A stretch of DNA of 64,000 nucleotides, taken from assembly GCA_946894095.1 (NCBI GenBank), contig OX335652.1, forward strand, positions 2,255,001 to 2,319,000. Direction: 5' to 3'. Below, piece after piece: positions 23,829 through 35,641 of the stretch. The notes beneath the pieces were generated by a model. The model saw only the letters and a list, made by a program, of their open reading frames with translations, had not been told where the DNA came from and ran no database searches. A program made the position numbers and the translations under genes. Origin of the DNA: Incurvaria masculella. Lineage: Eukaryota; Arthropoda; Insecta; Lepidoptera; Incurvariidae. Positions within the stretch are counted from its first letter, which is position 1. Each line of letters begins with the position of its first letter.

Positions 23829-24335
23829 CCGGCCAAGTGCGAGTCGGACTTGTACACGAAGGGCATCATACCATCATACAAGATTTATATCATATCATAT
23901 TGTGCATCATATCATATTGATTAATTAACTACTTAAGTTTTAAACTTATTTTGTGACTGGCAAAGTATGTATGCCAGTTCTTATATGCATGGAAATAGCG
24001 TATGCGACGCGACATTTATATTTGTGACATAGACCTAGCATAACGATTCTTGACATGTTTAAGTGTAGGTTACCTACCTATGAATGCAATAAAACAATAC
24101 AATACAAAAAACACAAAAAAATACACGTTTTTTGTAAAGATTTTGTTTAATTTTTATTTTAATTTGTTTTTATAGCGGCAAAATAAATACACAGTCTGTG
24201 AAATTTTCAGCTGCCTACCTATTACGGTTATATAGATACAGCCCTATGACGGACGGACGGACGAACGGACAGCGGAGGCTTAGTAATATGGTTCCGTTGT
24301 CCGTTGGCACCCTTTGGGGGAGAAACCCAAAAAAT
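23829..24335 (+). mobile_element. Lep1-like element split by a roughly 210 bp insertion
   Basis: The left part (23829-23890) runs from ACCGGCCAAGTGCGAGTCGG to ACAAGATTTA. The right part (about 24100-24335) resumes at AAAACACAAAAAAATACACG and ends in a decayed terminal hairpin. The inserted piece ends with GAATGCAATAAAACAATACA, a polyadenylation-like retroelement tail. Confidence 0.7.
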
Positions 24336-24816
24336 GCCTTACAAGAGAGTGGTTGATACATTCGATAGCAAGAATAAACTGATGAAATTAAAAACAATTT
24401 AACTCAAATGATGTTTAATGAACGAAATTAACGACTGTAAGATTTGCAAAATCTGCAACGAATATGTGCATTTTATAAAATTCCTCTTTAACACATTTTG
24501 AGGACTCATAAAACTAAAACGACCATAGCCTGTCCGTGCATTGATGCGTGCACAGCACACCGCTCGACACGTGTGTAACACGACGCTGGACTGTTTTAGC
24601 GGATACGAGCGGAGAAACCGTAATTCACAACGAAAGTGAAACCATCTCAGTCGGCTGTTACACTTTTTATGTAACGCCGCTTCGGTTAGCAAATCAGCGT
24701 CGTTTAAATCCAGTTGACACCGGAATGGCCTGATGTCTTGACGACAGCTCCCTTTTAGGGAATGAAAGGTGATTATCAAATTAGTTAAATTGCGCAGGCA
24801 CTATTTAACTACTCAT

Positions 24817-25204
24817 AGCCTAGTGGCGCGAGGATTTGCCTAGCGTACCAGAGGTCTGGGTTCAAATCCTTACCCCGTTCATGCACCACTATCTTTCTCT
24901 TTCTGAGTTAAATATGTGAATTTCGTCACGAATGCGAGCTGCTCCTTGGTTCGGAATCCATATGTCCACCTTACTAGGTGGTAAGGTTAAGCCCGCCCGG
25001 GTAGGTAATATCGCATTGGATGAAAAGATGGTCGAAGCGGCAATGAAAAATTGTCCGTGTTTTCCATCCAGTTCAATATAGCCGTGCTCATAAACGAAAG
25101 GTCCTGGCATGGCACCAATTTTCTTTGAGAATGTGGTGTATTGTGCTGATATCATAACGGTAGTTTGAGGTATTAGCCATCCATGTCAGGTTGCATAAAA
25201 AAAA
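24817..25204 (+). mobile_element. SINE with tRNA-like head, full copy
   Basis: Head AGCCTAGTGGCGCGAGGATT is box A-like, and GGGTTCAAATCC (24858-24869) is a good box B. They are followed by TTACCCCGTTCATGCACCAC. The body from about 24945 (GGTTCGGAATCCATATGTCC, GCCCGCCCGGGTAGGTAATA, ATGGTCGAAGCGGCAATGAA, CCATCCAGTTCAATATAGCC, GTCCTGGCATGGCACC) and the tail TTAGCCATCCATGTCAGG with A-run are those of the 5S-headed copies. Confidence 0.78.
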
Positions 25205-26484
25205 GGTACAGTCTTGTTCGCTCTTTATTATGTGCATTTGAATAATTTAATGGTATTTTTCTATCGTTTATGTCTCAATGATATTTTCACAGCTGGAAAT
25301 TATTTTGCTAGTAATATTATATGACAGGTATTTACCTAATTATGGTAGCCAATCGTCTTCCACTGTGCACAGCGAAGTTATATATTTGTATAGGTTAAGT
25401 CAGGCTTCTCTTGGTTAGTAATATTAGGTAAGATCAGGTTATGTTAACCTGATTAATAATTTGCAAAATACTAATGCGAATAATGAATGTTAATAATTTT
25501 ATTTTGTAAGAATATAAATTATTTAGAAATATTCATTAGCGAAAATAATTCGAAACCTACATGCTATCTAAATTCACTAAGCAAAAAAAAAATAGATTTT
25601 CATAGTAATTACAAATAGAAGGATTCATCAAAGAAAATATTACAAATAGTACAAAGTAACAAATAGTTACAAATCTAAAATTTGTAGTAGTCATAGACAA
25701 AAAGTATCCCGTAAGGGATGTCGTGCGGCCCGGAAAGTACTGGTACCGGATAGATGCAGAAAAAAGAGGCCCGGGAACGTAAAGCTTATTCTGAATTATT
25801 GTTGCGTGTAATACCTTTGTAAGTAATGCCTTTTCACTCTTGTCGTTGAAAAGTTAAGGAAAACGAATTACTTTTAAATATTTTTATTAGCCTGTAAGTT
25901 TATAGATGTTTTTTACTAGCAACAAAAACACAAAGACACAACACCTATAATAAATATTAATGAATAGGGGTGAAAGCTAAATAACTGATGAGAATATTAC
26001 ATTTGTAGATTAAAATAAGACGCTGGTGACATATGAAAGTAAAATTTTATTAAGTGGTAAAATTTCCCCTCCTTTAACAAATAAGTGTTAAAACTTTAAG
26101 ATTAGCCAGACAATAAATTTGGATCTGCGTTGAGATAGCAAACACTTCAACACTTACAAAGTAAAAGGAGATCCGTGTCTGCAATAAAGCGGATGGCGCG
26201 CTAGAGTGGAAGTGTGGAAAAAGCAAAGATCGTATCGTTCCTCCAGTCTTTATTCGCATCACTAACCTTACGTAATGTTCTCTTAATTCCTGAGCAGGCT
26301 CAAATGTAATTACGTCATTAAATCGGCCAAATAGTTGCGAGATAGTAGCACAAGAATATAAAGTTTTTTTGTTTCTTTTGGTTTACGATTAGGGATGATG
26401 ACTGCATGATGTGCGTTTTCATATAACACAACAACAGCTGATCACACCGGAAACCCAAAGACATAAATGGCTATGCAAAACTTC
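25205..26484. other. no recognised feature
   Basis: AT-rich. A run of imperfect TTACAAATAG repeats lies at 25605-25672. Confidence 0.4.
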
Positions 26485-26813
26485 CATTCACGACGTTAGC
26501 CCACCACACCGCCGAGCAATTCCAGGAACTTCCCTTTATGAAAACGTCTACATAAAACCATCTGGCAAACACGGACAATTTTTCATTTCCCGTTCCACCA
26601 TCTTTTACCCAATGCGATGTCCCTACCACCTAATACAGGAAGAGGGAATGGGCACTACAATTGTACATATATTCGGAACCGTAGAAAAGCTCGGATTCGT
26701 AAGGAAACGCACTTACCCAAATCTGAAAGAGGAAGAAACTGGTGCATGAAAGGGGCGGGAATTGAACACATGACCTTTCGCATGAAAATCAAGTCCCCGC
26801 GCCCCTTTGGCGC
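26485..26813 (-). mobile_element. SINE with tRNA-like head
   Basis: Minus reading: GCCAAAGGGGCGCGGGGACT, box B-like GTGTTCAATTCCC, CTTTCATGCACCAG, TTCCTCTTTCAGA, then a degraded common body with GGAAATGAAAAATTGTCCGT. The 112-codon plus frame over it is spurious. Confidence 0.65.
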
Positions 26814-26829
26814 TTATATACCTTCCTTC

Positions 26830-28549
26830 TAGCTAGAGCAATATGTCAATTCAGTCTGTATTTGTATTTATGTACTATTGCATTGCCTTATGCTTATGGG
26901 AAAAGTAACCCATTAACTTTTTTAGATACCCCTGGTATGCCATTAATGGTGGATCTGGGTTGTAATTTTAAAGTGACGTGCAAAATGATTTAGAGTTTTT
27001 AGATCACATTTAATATTCTATATGTAAAGGCCTTGCTTATTTTTCTACTACTATGCCGTAAATTCGATAAAAAATAATATAATATAAATTTATAGATACG
27101 ATTAAATAAAGCTCTATTGAGTTTTATTTCTTAGGAAAACTTATTTTCGTAGCCTGCAGTTGTTTCTTGCTACAAACTTAGAAAACTACAAGTGCAGACG
27201 GGAGCTGTTAAATTGCTTGCTATTTAAAGTATAGTAAATGAGAAATCTTAGCGACGCTTATAACGACTTTCGCTCCAAGACCTTCGTGGGCTCAGCTGTT
27301 TCCGCAAAGCGTTCCGATTACGTTGTCCGCGTCACCCATTTGTCTTCGAGATAATGTTTGGACTAATTTTCAAGCATTTGTACGTCTTTTATGAACTTAG
27401 ATTTTAATTTGAATGAATATATATATATTATCTATGCGTTTTTAATTGTGAGTATATGTGGTTGGAACAATAATGAAAAGACTACATTTTTATTATTTTG
27501 TAAGTGCGGCTTATAATTTATTTTTCAAAGCTTACTGTATAATTCTATGATAGTGTAAATGTTTTATGTTTCTGAAATTTCGCGCCAAGAACGTTTAGAA
27601 TTCATATTTTAGATCAAACAAAAACATAGAAGACTAGAGACAAATACATGATATTTTATCTTAAGTTTATGGGTAATAAGAACTCTATAAATATGTATTG
27701 TAGATGAACATATAACAATCATTCTATTTTCTTTATAGTACGTCGTAAAGTCTTCCTGGTTGACTAGTTCCCTCACCTGGCTCCTCTATTCAAGGCAATA
27801 AAATCTTTGCTTAATCGACTCATTATGTATAATCACAGAATCGCTTGCAAGTACCCGATGAGATTGTTGCGATGGTTTTGTATAATGATGGCTCTATTAC
27901 GCATCTTTGTGTGTAGCTAGTAGGAAGAATGAGTTTTGATCTAGCTGATTGGATGAATGACCGTGAAAATTTGTTTATTGTTTCAGGTAATAAGTTCCGG
28001 TCATTTCGGAATAGCTTCATGTAATTACACCAAGACTTATGTGTATGTATTAGACTAATATTAGGGATCTTTTTTAAGTGAAAGAGTCATCTAATTTCTG
28101 AAAAGCAAACTGGTAGAGTCGAGACATACCCCGAGTTTTTACTTACCTATGAATTTACTTCTATATTTCACCTATAAATATTCCTATTTGTAAAATTTGT
28201 ACATGCTAACAATAGTCATCCTAGAAGGGGCTGATTTTACTATGGATATCATGTATATTGTATAAATTGCAATATTTGTTTCAAACTTTACTTAATTTAC
28301 TTAGGCGTAACATCACTTAGAACAAATTATACAAAAAAATCGTAAAATATTTTTACCTTACTTACCAGTACTTGTTCTGTATCTACTACAGTGTGGTGCC
28401 GTGTGGTTCCAAACAGTGACATGTTTGAACAACTCGGCTGTCGGGGCTAAGTTATTCGCCGTTCGTCACTTTTCCACGTAACGTCACTTTTAGGGTTAAT
28501 CCTGATGATTGTTGGGCGAAGCGACAAATAATAGTAATATTTTTATTGA
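26830..28549. other. no recognised feature
   Basis: AT-rich, with no frame worth reporting. Confidence 0.45.
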
Positions 28550-28645
28550 ATTGAACAATTCGGGAGAAAATGCGTGTGACCGAGAGACACCAGAGCTAGA
28601 CCACAAGGTTCCCTTTTTTTCCTTTTTGCCACGGGATCCTAAAAA
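28550..28645 (+). repeat. interspersed repeat with GACACCAGA core, copy 1
   Basis: TGCGTGTGACCGAGAGACAC, CAGAGCTAGACCACAAGGTT, CCTTTTTGCCACGGGATCCT, AAAAAG. Shared with 63775-63870 and, reversed, 33343-33435. Confidence 0.6.
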
Positions 28646-29317
28646 GAACAATAATACCAAACTCGGTGGGCAAAACAAATAATATTGTATAAGTATTATA
28701 ACTTAATAAACTGTTAAATAAAATTGAAATAATTATATAACTGTGCACACATAATCTCACCCATTATCTGTAAATTTAAAAGTTGTATCGATATTTAATA
28801 CCTACAAATATTTGTCCATACCCAGCGGCCGACTGCATTGGTAAACGTGTGCCAGTTTTTGTTAAGTAATGTGCATCGAAATACCATCTATTGACGAATG
28901 TATGCAATACTGTAAAAGTACCAGTTATTTTGTATGAACTTAGAAACACGCTACACCTCTCCAGTAACATAATCGTGGTATTAGATGCGACATTTGGCAA
29001 CTCCTTTAGGTTTCTAATTAAAGTCAGCCATTCTAAAATCGGCTTGTACTATGCAACAACATTGCGTGTCGCAATCACTGCCAGCGCGGTAGCGGTAGCC
29101 TGCATTATATTTTTGTTTTATACAGATTGTAAGTTTGACCTCCTTGCTATTCGATTGCCAGACAACACTTTAAATGCCTTCATTTTCAGAGCGTGAATCC
29201 TAGGATGTTATTTGTTAAACTCTGAGTTGTCACAAATTACTATGACTTTAAACGAGAACAGTGATATTGTGTATTTTTGGATGAAAAACCGGAATGCATG
29301 GCTGTGCTGAGTATCAA

Positions 29318-29966
29318 AGGTGCTCAGAAAAGCCAAACATACATCTCCTCGAGAAAACAACGGTCAGGGAGGCATCATACCAGCGGATTTCCAAGCTATC
29401 GATAAGCTATCCAAATTGTTCAACTTACGCTTGAACACCCCCAAGATCATTAGAAAAGGCCGCCTTCCATAACCTGGCGACGCGGCAGAGAAATTCATTT
29501 GAGAAACACGTCGTTCTCTAAAGCCTAATTTCAACAGCAAGGAGCTGCTCTAATTATCTCAGGTGGGTGGGATGGGGAGGAATAAGGAATGCAAATTCCG
29601 CAGAGCAACATACATGATAGTGCCCGTAGAACAGACTGAGCGAACCAACAAAGCGTCTGTGGCTCAGAGACTCCAGGCCAGGAGTTCCAAGACGGACCCC
29701 TTGGCCCTGAATTGAGTGCAAGGACGCTAGCAGGTAACCCACCGATCTTCTAGATCCTTCATCTATAGGGTCGGAAAACTATGGAATGAACTCCCTTCCG
29801 ATGTATTTCCCCCAAAGTACAACCTGGGGTCCTTCAAACATGGTGTGAAGAAGCACCTGGCCGGCCGGCATGGTTTTCGCAGCCCCCCTGTAAATTCGAA
29901 ATCCCATGGGCGTCGTCGGGCACCTTAAGATGTCCTGGCGTACGCCATATGCCGCGCTTAACATAA
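29318..29966 (+). pseudogene. Jockey/CR1-type LINE reverse transcriptase C-terminus and 3' end, degraded
   Basis: At 29738-29870 a frame reads SFIYRVGKLWNELPSDVFPP, then YNLGSFKHGVKKHL. This is the well-known end of lepidopteran non-LTR reverse transcriptases (Arg-x-x-x-Leu-Trp-Asn-x-Leu-Pro, Val-Phe-Pro, Phe-Lys-x-x-Val). The 29318-29700 part precedes it, is decayed, and is shared with 8878-9240. The element ends in an A-run at 29966-29972, as expected for a 3' end. Similar C-terminal pieces lie at 10735-10920 and 48077-48152. Confidence 0.65.
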
Positions 29967-30462
29967 AAAAAAAGGTATGTACGTACGGATAAAAGTTTAA
30001 TAGGACAAACGAAACAACGTTACAGGGTTTTTGCAGATAAAAAAAATTCTCTAAACTATCTCTAAACTCTAAAATATATCATTATTGTTATATCGTGTCA
30101 TCTAGGGGACCTTTTGAAAAAAAAATAAGGCAATATTTTGCACCAAGCCATTCTAAAACAAGTACGAATTTATGAAATCCTGCTTCTTTTATAAGAAGAC
30201 TCAGCCTGTTATCTGCCTTAAGATATACTCAATATACTTGTGCAAATATGCAAAACTCGAGATATTGGTCGGATGTTGCAAATTCCGACACTCAAATCAG
30301 TTAAAAGAATTGAACTATGATTATGAACAAAAATGCCAGACACTGTATCCCGCTACCCAGTGCTAAAAGGCGAAAAACGCATGACCGTGAAACGATATTA
30401 AAACATGTAGAAGGCTAAAAACGACACTTTGTGAGCATAAGTGCATAAAAATGGGTAAGTTG

Positions 30463-30497
30463 AGGTTAGGTTAGGTTCGGTTAGGTTAGGTTAGGTA
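30463..30497 (+). repeat. interstitial telomere-like (TTAGG)n
   Basis: AGGTTAGGTTAGGTTCGGTT, AGGTTAGGTTAGGT: seven units with one T-to-C-type change (TTCGG). TTAGG is the ancestral insect telomere repeat. It is too short to be a telomere. Confidence 0.7.
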
Positions 30498-32474
30498 ACC
30501 TAGCGCTTGTTGTTGCAGTCATCACCATCATCTGCCCAATTCGGCGAGGAGAATGAGTTGGCGGTTCCCTTTTGGCCATGGCCGAGATTGCAAGATACCA
30601 CCTGCAATATGAAGTGTATTGACTTTACTGATTATTTTGGATACCTTGGATGCCGCGTCATAAAAATATGAGTCAGGCCCATTTGCATGTAGATATGCTG
30701 CAGGGAGCCCCATGATACTTACATCCATGTTTGCTTAAGTTTGGAGGATGCAGGTGTTTTGGTTTGATATTGATAAAATCACTTCTGTACGAAATCATCA
30801 AAGCAAAATCGCCAATAGTGGTTTTTAAAGTTAAAATGATTGTTTTTGACACAGATATCGTCGATCTACGTGGTTTCTGACATCGAAATAAAAAAATGTT
30901 TCGACAAATATGCTGATATATTAAATGATTTGAGGTTTGATAAAATGAAAATTTACATTAAATTTGTATTTCTGAGTTGAACCAAATTCAAGAATTTAAA
31001 CAAAGGAAGCCTAACTGTGGTAAATAGACGTTACTGTGTATATAAGTATGTGGGAATGCTATCGCCGCCGTTCTGGGCAGGTTTATTAATGCCACCAATC
31101 TGTAGAAAGGTTCATCTTAGTTATATATGGATTCTGGGTTAACCCATAAGCAGTAAAAACGCCCTTAAAAAAATTACCTATAGATATCAAACATATTATC
31201 ATCCCAACCAGGCATTGCAACACTACGCTACGGGAAATGTAACTCTACTTATAATTAGAATGTTAATTGCGGATTTCTAATTTCTATCCAATCCACTTAA
31301 AAGCTGCTTAGAGAGCAAGTAAAAAATAAATGACGCTTTAAATAATTTAATGCGCCAATAAATTGACTATAATTAACCCAAATGGTATGATTGTAATTTA
31401 CCCAAAGCCATAGTGTTTTCGTCACAACTCATATTCCTAAACTTGGCACGGTATGGTCACTTTCCCGAGTTGGTACAGGTAATCAAATGATTTGAAGTAT
31501 TTTGGGAATGAATTGAGGTTTTTTATAAATTAATTGAAGTTTTCTAGAAATTAATTGAGTTTTTCGTAGTGTCTCATTGACACTCGCTCAAGGCATGTCA
31601 CTTTATCTGGTGGTTTGATGCTATCGGCTGACTTGTGAATATATCCTGTGATAGAATATTCCCGTTTTTGCTTTACGCGGTCAGATAAATGGTCTACGGA
31701 TTATCGTTTAGTTAATTTGACTCAAGTATAATTTCAGAATTGTCACACCTGTTTAGGATGCACAGACGACTGTCTCCACTTTGTTTATGTAATAATAAGA
31801 CAGATTAATGGAGCATATTTCAATCGTACTAGGAAGCGGAAACAAAATGGCCTATGCACACTTGCTTACACATACAAAAAACGTCATAGGTTTGAAGCAC
31901 TTTAATGTAATTAAGAACCTTCTGTCTATGCGATGTAGTGTACATAATTGATTGTAAAGTTAATTCTATCAGGTCTGAACTAATTTCACAGATCAGTGGT
32001 GTGGAGGTTTGAGACAGTGAGTGATGTGGTTACCTTTGATTCAGGTCACATTGCGTACATTGATTCATTCAAATCTAGTACGCAGAAAAACTAAAATAAA
32101 AACTAAGTAAGGTTTTGATGAGTATCTTTGAGTGTTTTTTTGTGGGCAAAGCGCAATATCTTTGCACAAAATAATTACAATGTGGATATGTTTATAACTT
32201 TATACTTTCCCTCAGTTATATCAGTTGTTATCGGATAATCAGTTGTGTCAGATTGGACTTGTTTTTGAGTTTTCAGCGAGGTCACTTTGCTAGTAATATA
32301 TGCAATGATAATTATCATATCTCTAATAGTTAGGTACCTATAAAGCACTACAAGAGTGGAAGTGAGTAAAAGTGTTGTGCCCGAGTAGCCTATGAGAATT
32401 TATCAAGACAAGATTGAAGGAGTGATTCGTAAGGGTGAAACGCACATGGTTTCACGCGTTATCGTAAACCATCT

Positions 32475-32590
32475 AAGAAAAAATGTATGTCTCTAGAAAA
32501 AGCGAAAGAAGTATGCTGTGATCGTATCGTGTGGATATCATATCTGCCTACCCCTTCAGGGAATCGACGCGATGGTATATATGTATGTAT
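32475..32590 (+). mobile_element. RTE LINE 3'-end fragment
   Basis: TCTCTAGAAAAAGCGAAAGA is followed by a CTGCCTACCCCTTCAGGGAA block and a TATATATGTATGTA tail, the same layout as the other RTE tails in the window. Confidence 0.5.
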
Positions 32591-33342
32591 TCATATAAAC
32601 GTAAAAAAACACATTTAACCTCCAGTGTAGAGAACCACTTAATTCGCTTGGGTTGATTGATGCATAATGTCATACACGCTGATTTACTTTTAACCAACTG
32701 TAGTGCATTCTGGCAATGTAAGCTGCTCAACCAATACCGTTACATTACCAACACCGTTAGCGTTATATTAAAACCAGTCGATTTTACATGCACATTAAGT
32801 GCGAAATATAGATATACCTACCAGTTTATCTCACTTAGTTTTATGCAAACTTAATGTATTTATTAATAGTACGATCAAACATTACTGATGATGCGCCATC
32901 ATCAGTACGAGTCCATCGCTGCCTTCTCTTATAAAATGAGAACAATGAACTAACGAGTGGTTTTGTCAACAAGTCCGTTTCTATTTCCTTGACTCACGGT
33001 TCTATGCTTCGAAGAGTACTTAGCATTGCAGTCACTGTTTTAAATACCCGTCTGATTCTTACAACAAAAGCAGTACAGTAACGGTATTTGAATATGATCA
33101 TAATTCACTGGAATATTTATGTATCTATGAATACAGACATATTGTTAGGGATAATTCACACAATCATTCTGAATTATCATTTTTCATCTTCTGAAATTTC
33201 AAATAAAAATTTTTGCTTCGTAATATTATAAGAAAATTAAAAATATTTGCGAAATAAAAAATCCTTGGAAGCATTCGTTACGTGTAACTAGTTGATTGAA
33301 TTGACCTGCAGTTAATAAAGATAAAATTGCTTTCCATGTATA

Positions 33343-33435
33343 GGGTGCCCTCGCAAAAAGCGAAAAAAGGAACTGGCTCTGGTGTCTGTCGGTCCCAGGC
33401 ATTTTGTTCTGAATCGTTCTCCTATTAACTGTTGT
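33343..33435 (-). repeat. interspersed repeat with GACACCAGA core, copy 2
   Basis: Minus reading: GGAGAACGATTCAGAACAAA, GACAGACACCAGAGCCAGTT, CGCTTTTTGCGAGGGCACCC. Confidence 0.6.
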
Positions 33436-34378
33436 TTGAAAATTCTAATAAAAATAACCAATTTAGTTGTGCATCAACTAATTACTTTTTGCTCAAAACG
33501 TCAACATTTTTGAGAACAAGGTAGATTTCTGAATCGCAAATTTCGTATTTAATTGAAAAATGATCTTCAGGTAAAGGTGAATTTTTTCCATGTCCAGCAG
33601 TGACAGAACCCTCGGCACATGATAACATTCACTCTTGACCGATTATTTATTTCGACCATCTCAAAATTATATAGCGACCCGAGTACAAATACCTGACTTA
33701 AAAACGATTCCTACACTGAGCGAATGGAGGATATGATTCACTAATTTTAATTAAGTTAACTGTATTTTAAACCTAACCTAAAATAATAAAAAAAAATATT
33801 TTGCGGGTGTGTGAATGATCCCTTGCATTTGCCCGATAATGCATATAATACAAGAGTACATCAACCTGCCGGTTTCAAGGATACATTCGCTAGCGAGCCT
33901 TACCTTACCTTCTGCATTTATAGTGAAGAGTATTCGTGCTTTATAAATATATAAATAAATATAAATAGGTACCATCATTATTTGTGATGGTGCTTGATGT
34001 TAATATGTCCCACAATATGTATCTTACCCATGTTAACTTAAAGTGACCTACATAAACCATGTTCGTTAGGGTAACTTTCATATTGATTTAACTAAGATAA
34101 CTTTTTTTAAAGTTAAGGATTTTTGTTGCAAAACAACCAACACATTTAAAAACAAAAACTGGAATTTGTAAAAGGTGGCGTCTACAAGTTCACCAATTTT
34201 AAGGTCTCATTGATATCCTAACGATAAAATAGTGTTTCATTAACAAGGTGCTAAGCGACGTTCAGTCATTTTATTAAATGTTGTTCAATTCAAAGCATGC
34301 GTTTAATACGGCTTGGGCACTCAGTGTGGTGTTTAAGCTGAAGTTATTATAATTACATATTTTTAATCGGTGGTTATT

Positions 34379-34665
34379 AGGGTTCCGTACCCAAAGGGTG
34401 AAAACGGAACCCTATTACTAAGCCTCCGCTGTCCGTCCGTCCGTCCGTCTGTCCGTCTGTCACAGGGCTGTATCTCAGTAACCGTAATAGGTATACAGCT
34501 GAAATTTTCACAGAAGGTGTATTTATTTTGCCGTTATAACAACAAATAGGTAAGATTAAAAAATAATTAAAATTAAAGGGTGCTCCCATACAACAAACGT
34601 GATTTTTTTTTGTTACGATGGTACGGAACCCTTCGTGTGCGAGTCCGACTCGCACTTGGCAGGTT
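34379..34665 (-). mobile_element. Lep1-like element, full copy
   Basis: AGGGTTCCGTACCCAAAGGG start, CCGT-unit tract (34431-34458), and an end at CTCGCACTTGGCAGGTT. Confidence 0.85.
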
Positions 34666-34865
34666 TTTACATATTACTATAACCATAGAATAAGAATCAT
34701 CTAAATAAGAAGCTTGTTTTTGCAAAGGTTTTTTGCTATAATTCATTTCAAAATGTTTATTTTGGTTTCGCTGGACATATTACTTAACATAGAACCGGCT
34801 ATCATTATTGAATGCATCTACAATATATCGTGCAATCGTTGAACGGTTCAACGGTACAGCAGGCA

Positions 34866-35175
34866 TGTTATGGTAACACTTAGAATGGGCTTTCGCAATA
34901 GAATGCGTATACAACATTTCGTGTCTGTGGTGTTAACCGTTGGGGAGTTCCCTTGTTGAGTGCAGTAGCCATGTGTGGTTACACTTAGAATGGGTTATCA
35001 TAATAGATTGTGCATAAAACATTTCGTGTCTATTCTATTAACCATTGAGAAGTACACTCGTTTCGTTAGGAGCCATCCTTGAGTGCAGTAGCCATGTCAT
35101 GGTGACACTTAGAATGGGTTTTCATAATTGAATGCGCATACAATATTTCGTGTCTGTGCTGTTGACCGTTGGGTG
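34866..35175 (+). repeat. three diverged tandem units of about 110-120 bp
   Basis: Each unit has GTAGCCATGT or GGCATGT, GACACTTAGAATGGG, TCATAATAGAATGCG, ACAACATTTCGTGTCTGT and GTTAACCGTTGG. Starts lie near 34860, 34968 and 35087. The middle spacing is longer by about 20 bases. Confidence 0.75.
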
Positions 35176-35177
35176 AC

Positions 35178-35262
35178 ATTTAAAAATAATAATAATTTAG
35201 TGGGGTCCCCATACAAAAAACGTGATTTTTTTGTGTTAAATCTTGTTCGATGGTACGGAACT
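35178..35262 (-). mobile_element. Lep1-like fragment
   Basis: Middle part only: GGGGTCCCCATACAAAAAAC, then GTTAAATCTTGTTCGATGGT, then ACGGAAC. It directly follows the tandem repeat at 34866-35175. Confidence 0.6.
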
Positions 35263-35595
35263 TTTGTGCCTCTGTCAATGGCATAACCATATATTTAGTA
35301 CGTAGCTGCAGCAGAATAATAAATTTAAAGATTCTACGTGCGTGTCGCACATTCATTCAGCAACGGCCAAACATTGTCACCTGTAAGTTTCTTGCGTCGC
35401 TGTTGCGTTACAGAAGAACACCATTGTCTTTGGTTTGGTCAAGGCTTGTTAGCCACGCATGCTTGCACGTGCTACCTACTAGGCGAAGATTTGTTATATT
35501 GGGGTTCCACACGTTACCTCGGCGCTTTGTGTTTTTAGCCAGTTAGCTTTACTCAAAATCAGTCAAGTCTAGCATCACTTCTAAATTTTTACTTC

Positions 35596-35641
35596 TTGAA
35601 ATTATTTGATTAGTTTTACAACACTAATCAAATAATTTCAA
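35596..35641. repeat. perfect 19 bp inverted repeat, 8 bp loop
   Basis: TTGAAATTATTTGATTAGT and its exact complement around TTTACAAC. Confidence 0.85.

Larger units (their letters stand above)
29973..33342. other. no gene recognised
   Basis: Only the (TTAGG)n tract and an RTE tail are identified. The rest is AT-rich. Confidence 0.45.

Noticed and set aside
28891..29196. 101-codon plus frame with hydrophobic segments, faintly like an insect chemoreceptor
   Set aside because: No conserved receptor motif, no splice partner, and the opposite strand is equally open.
34866..35175. CRISPR-like spaced repeats
   Set aside because: Only three diverged units, no short direct repeats with unique spacers, and a eukaryotic setting.
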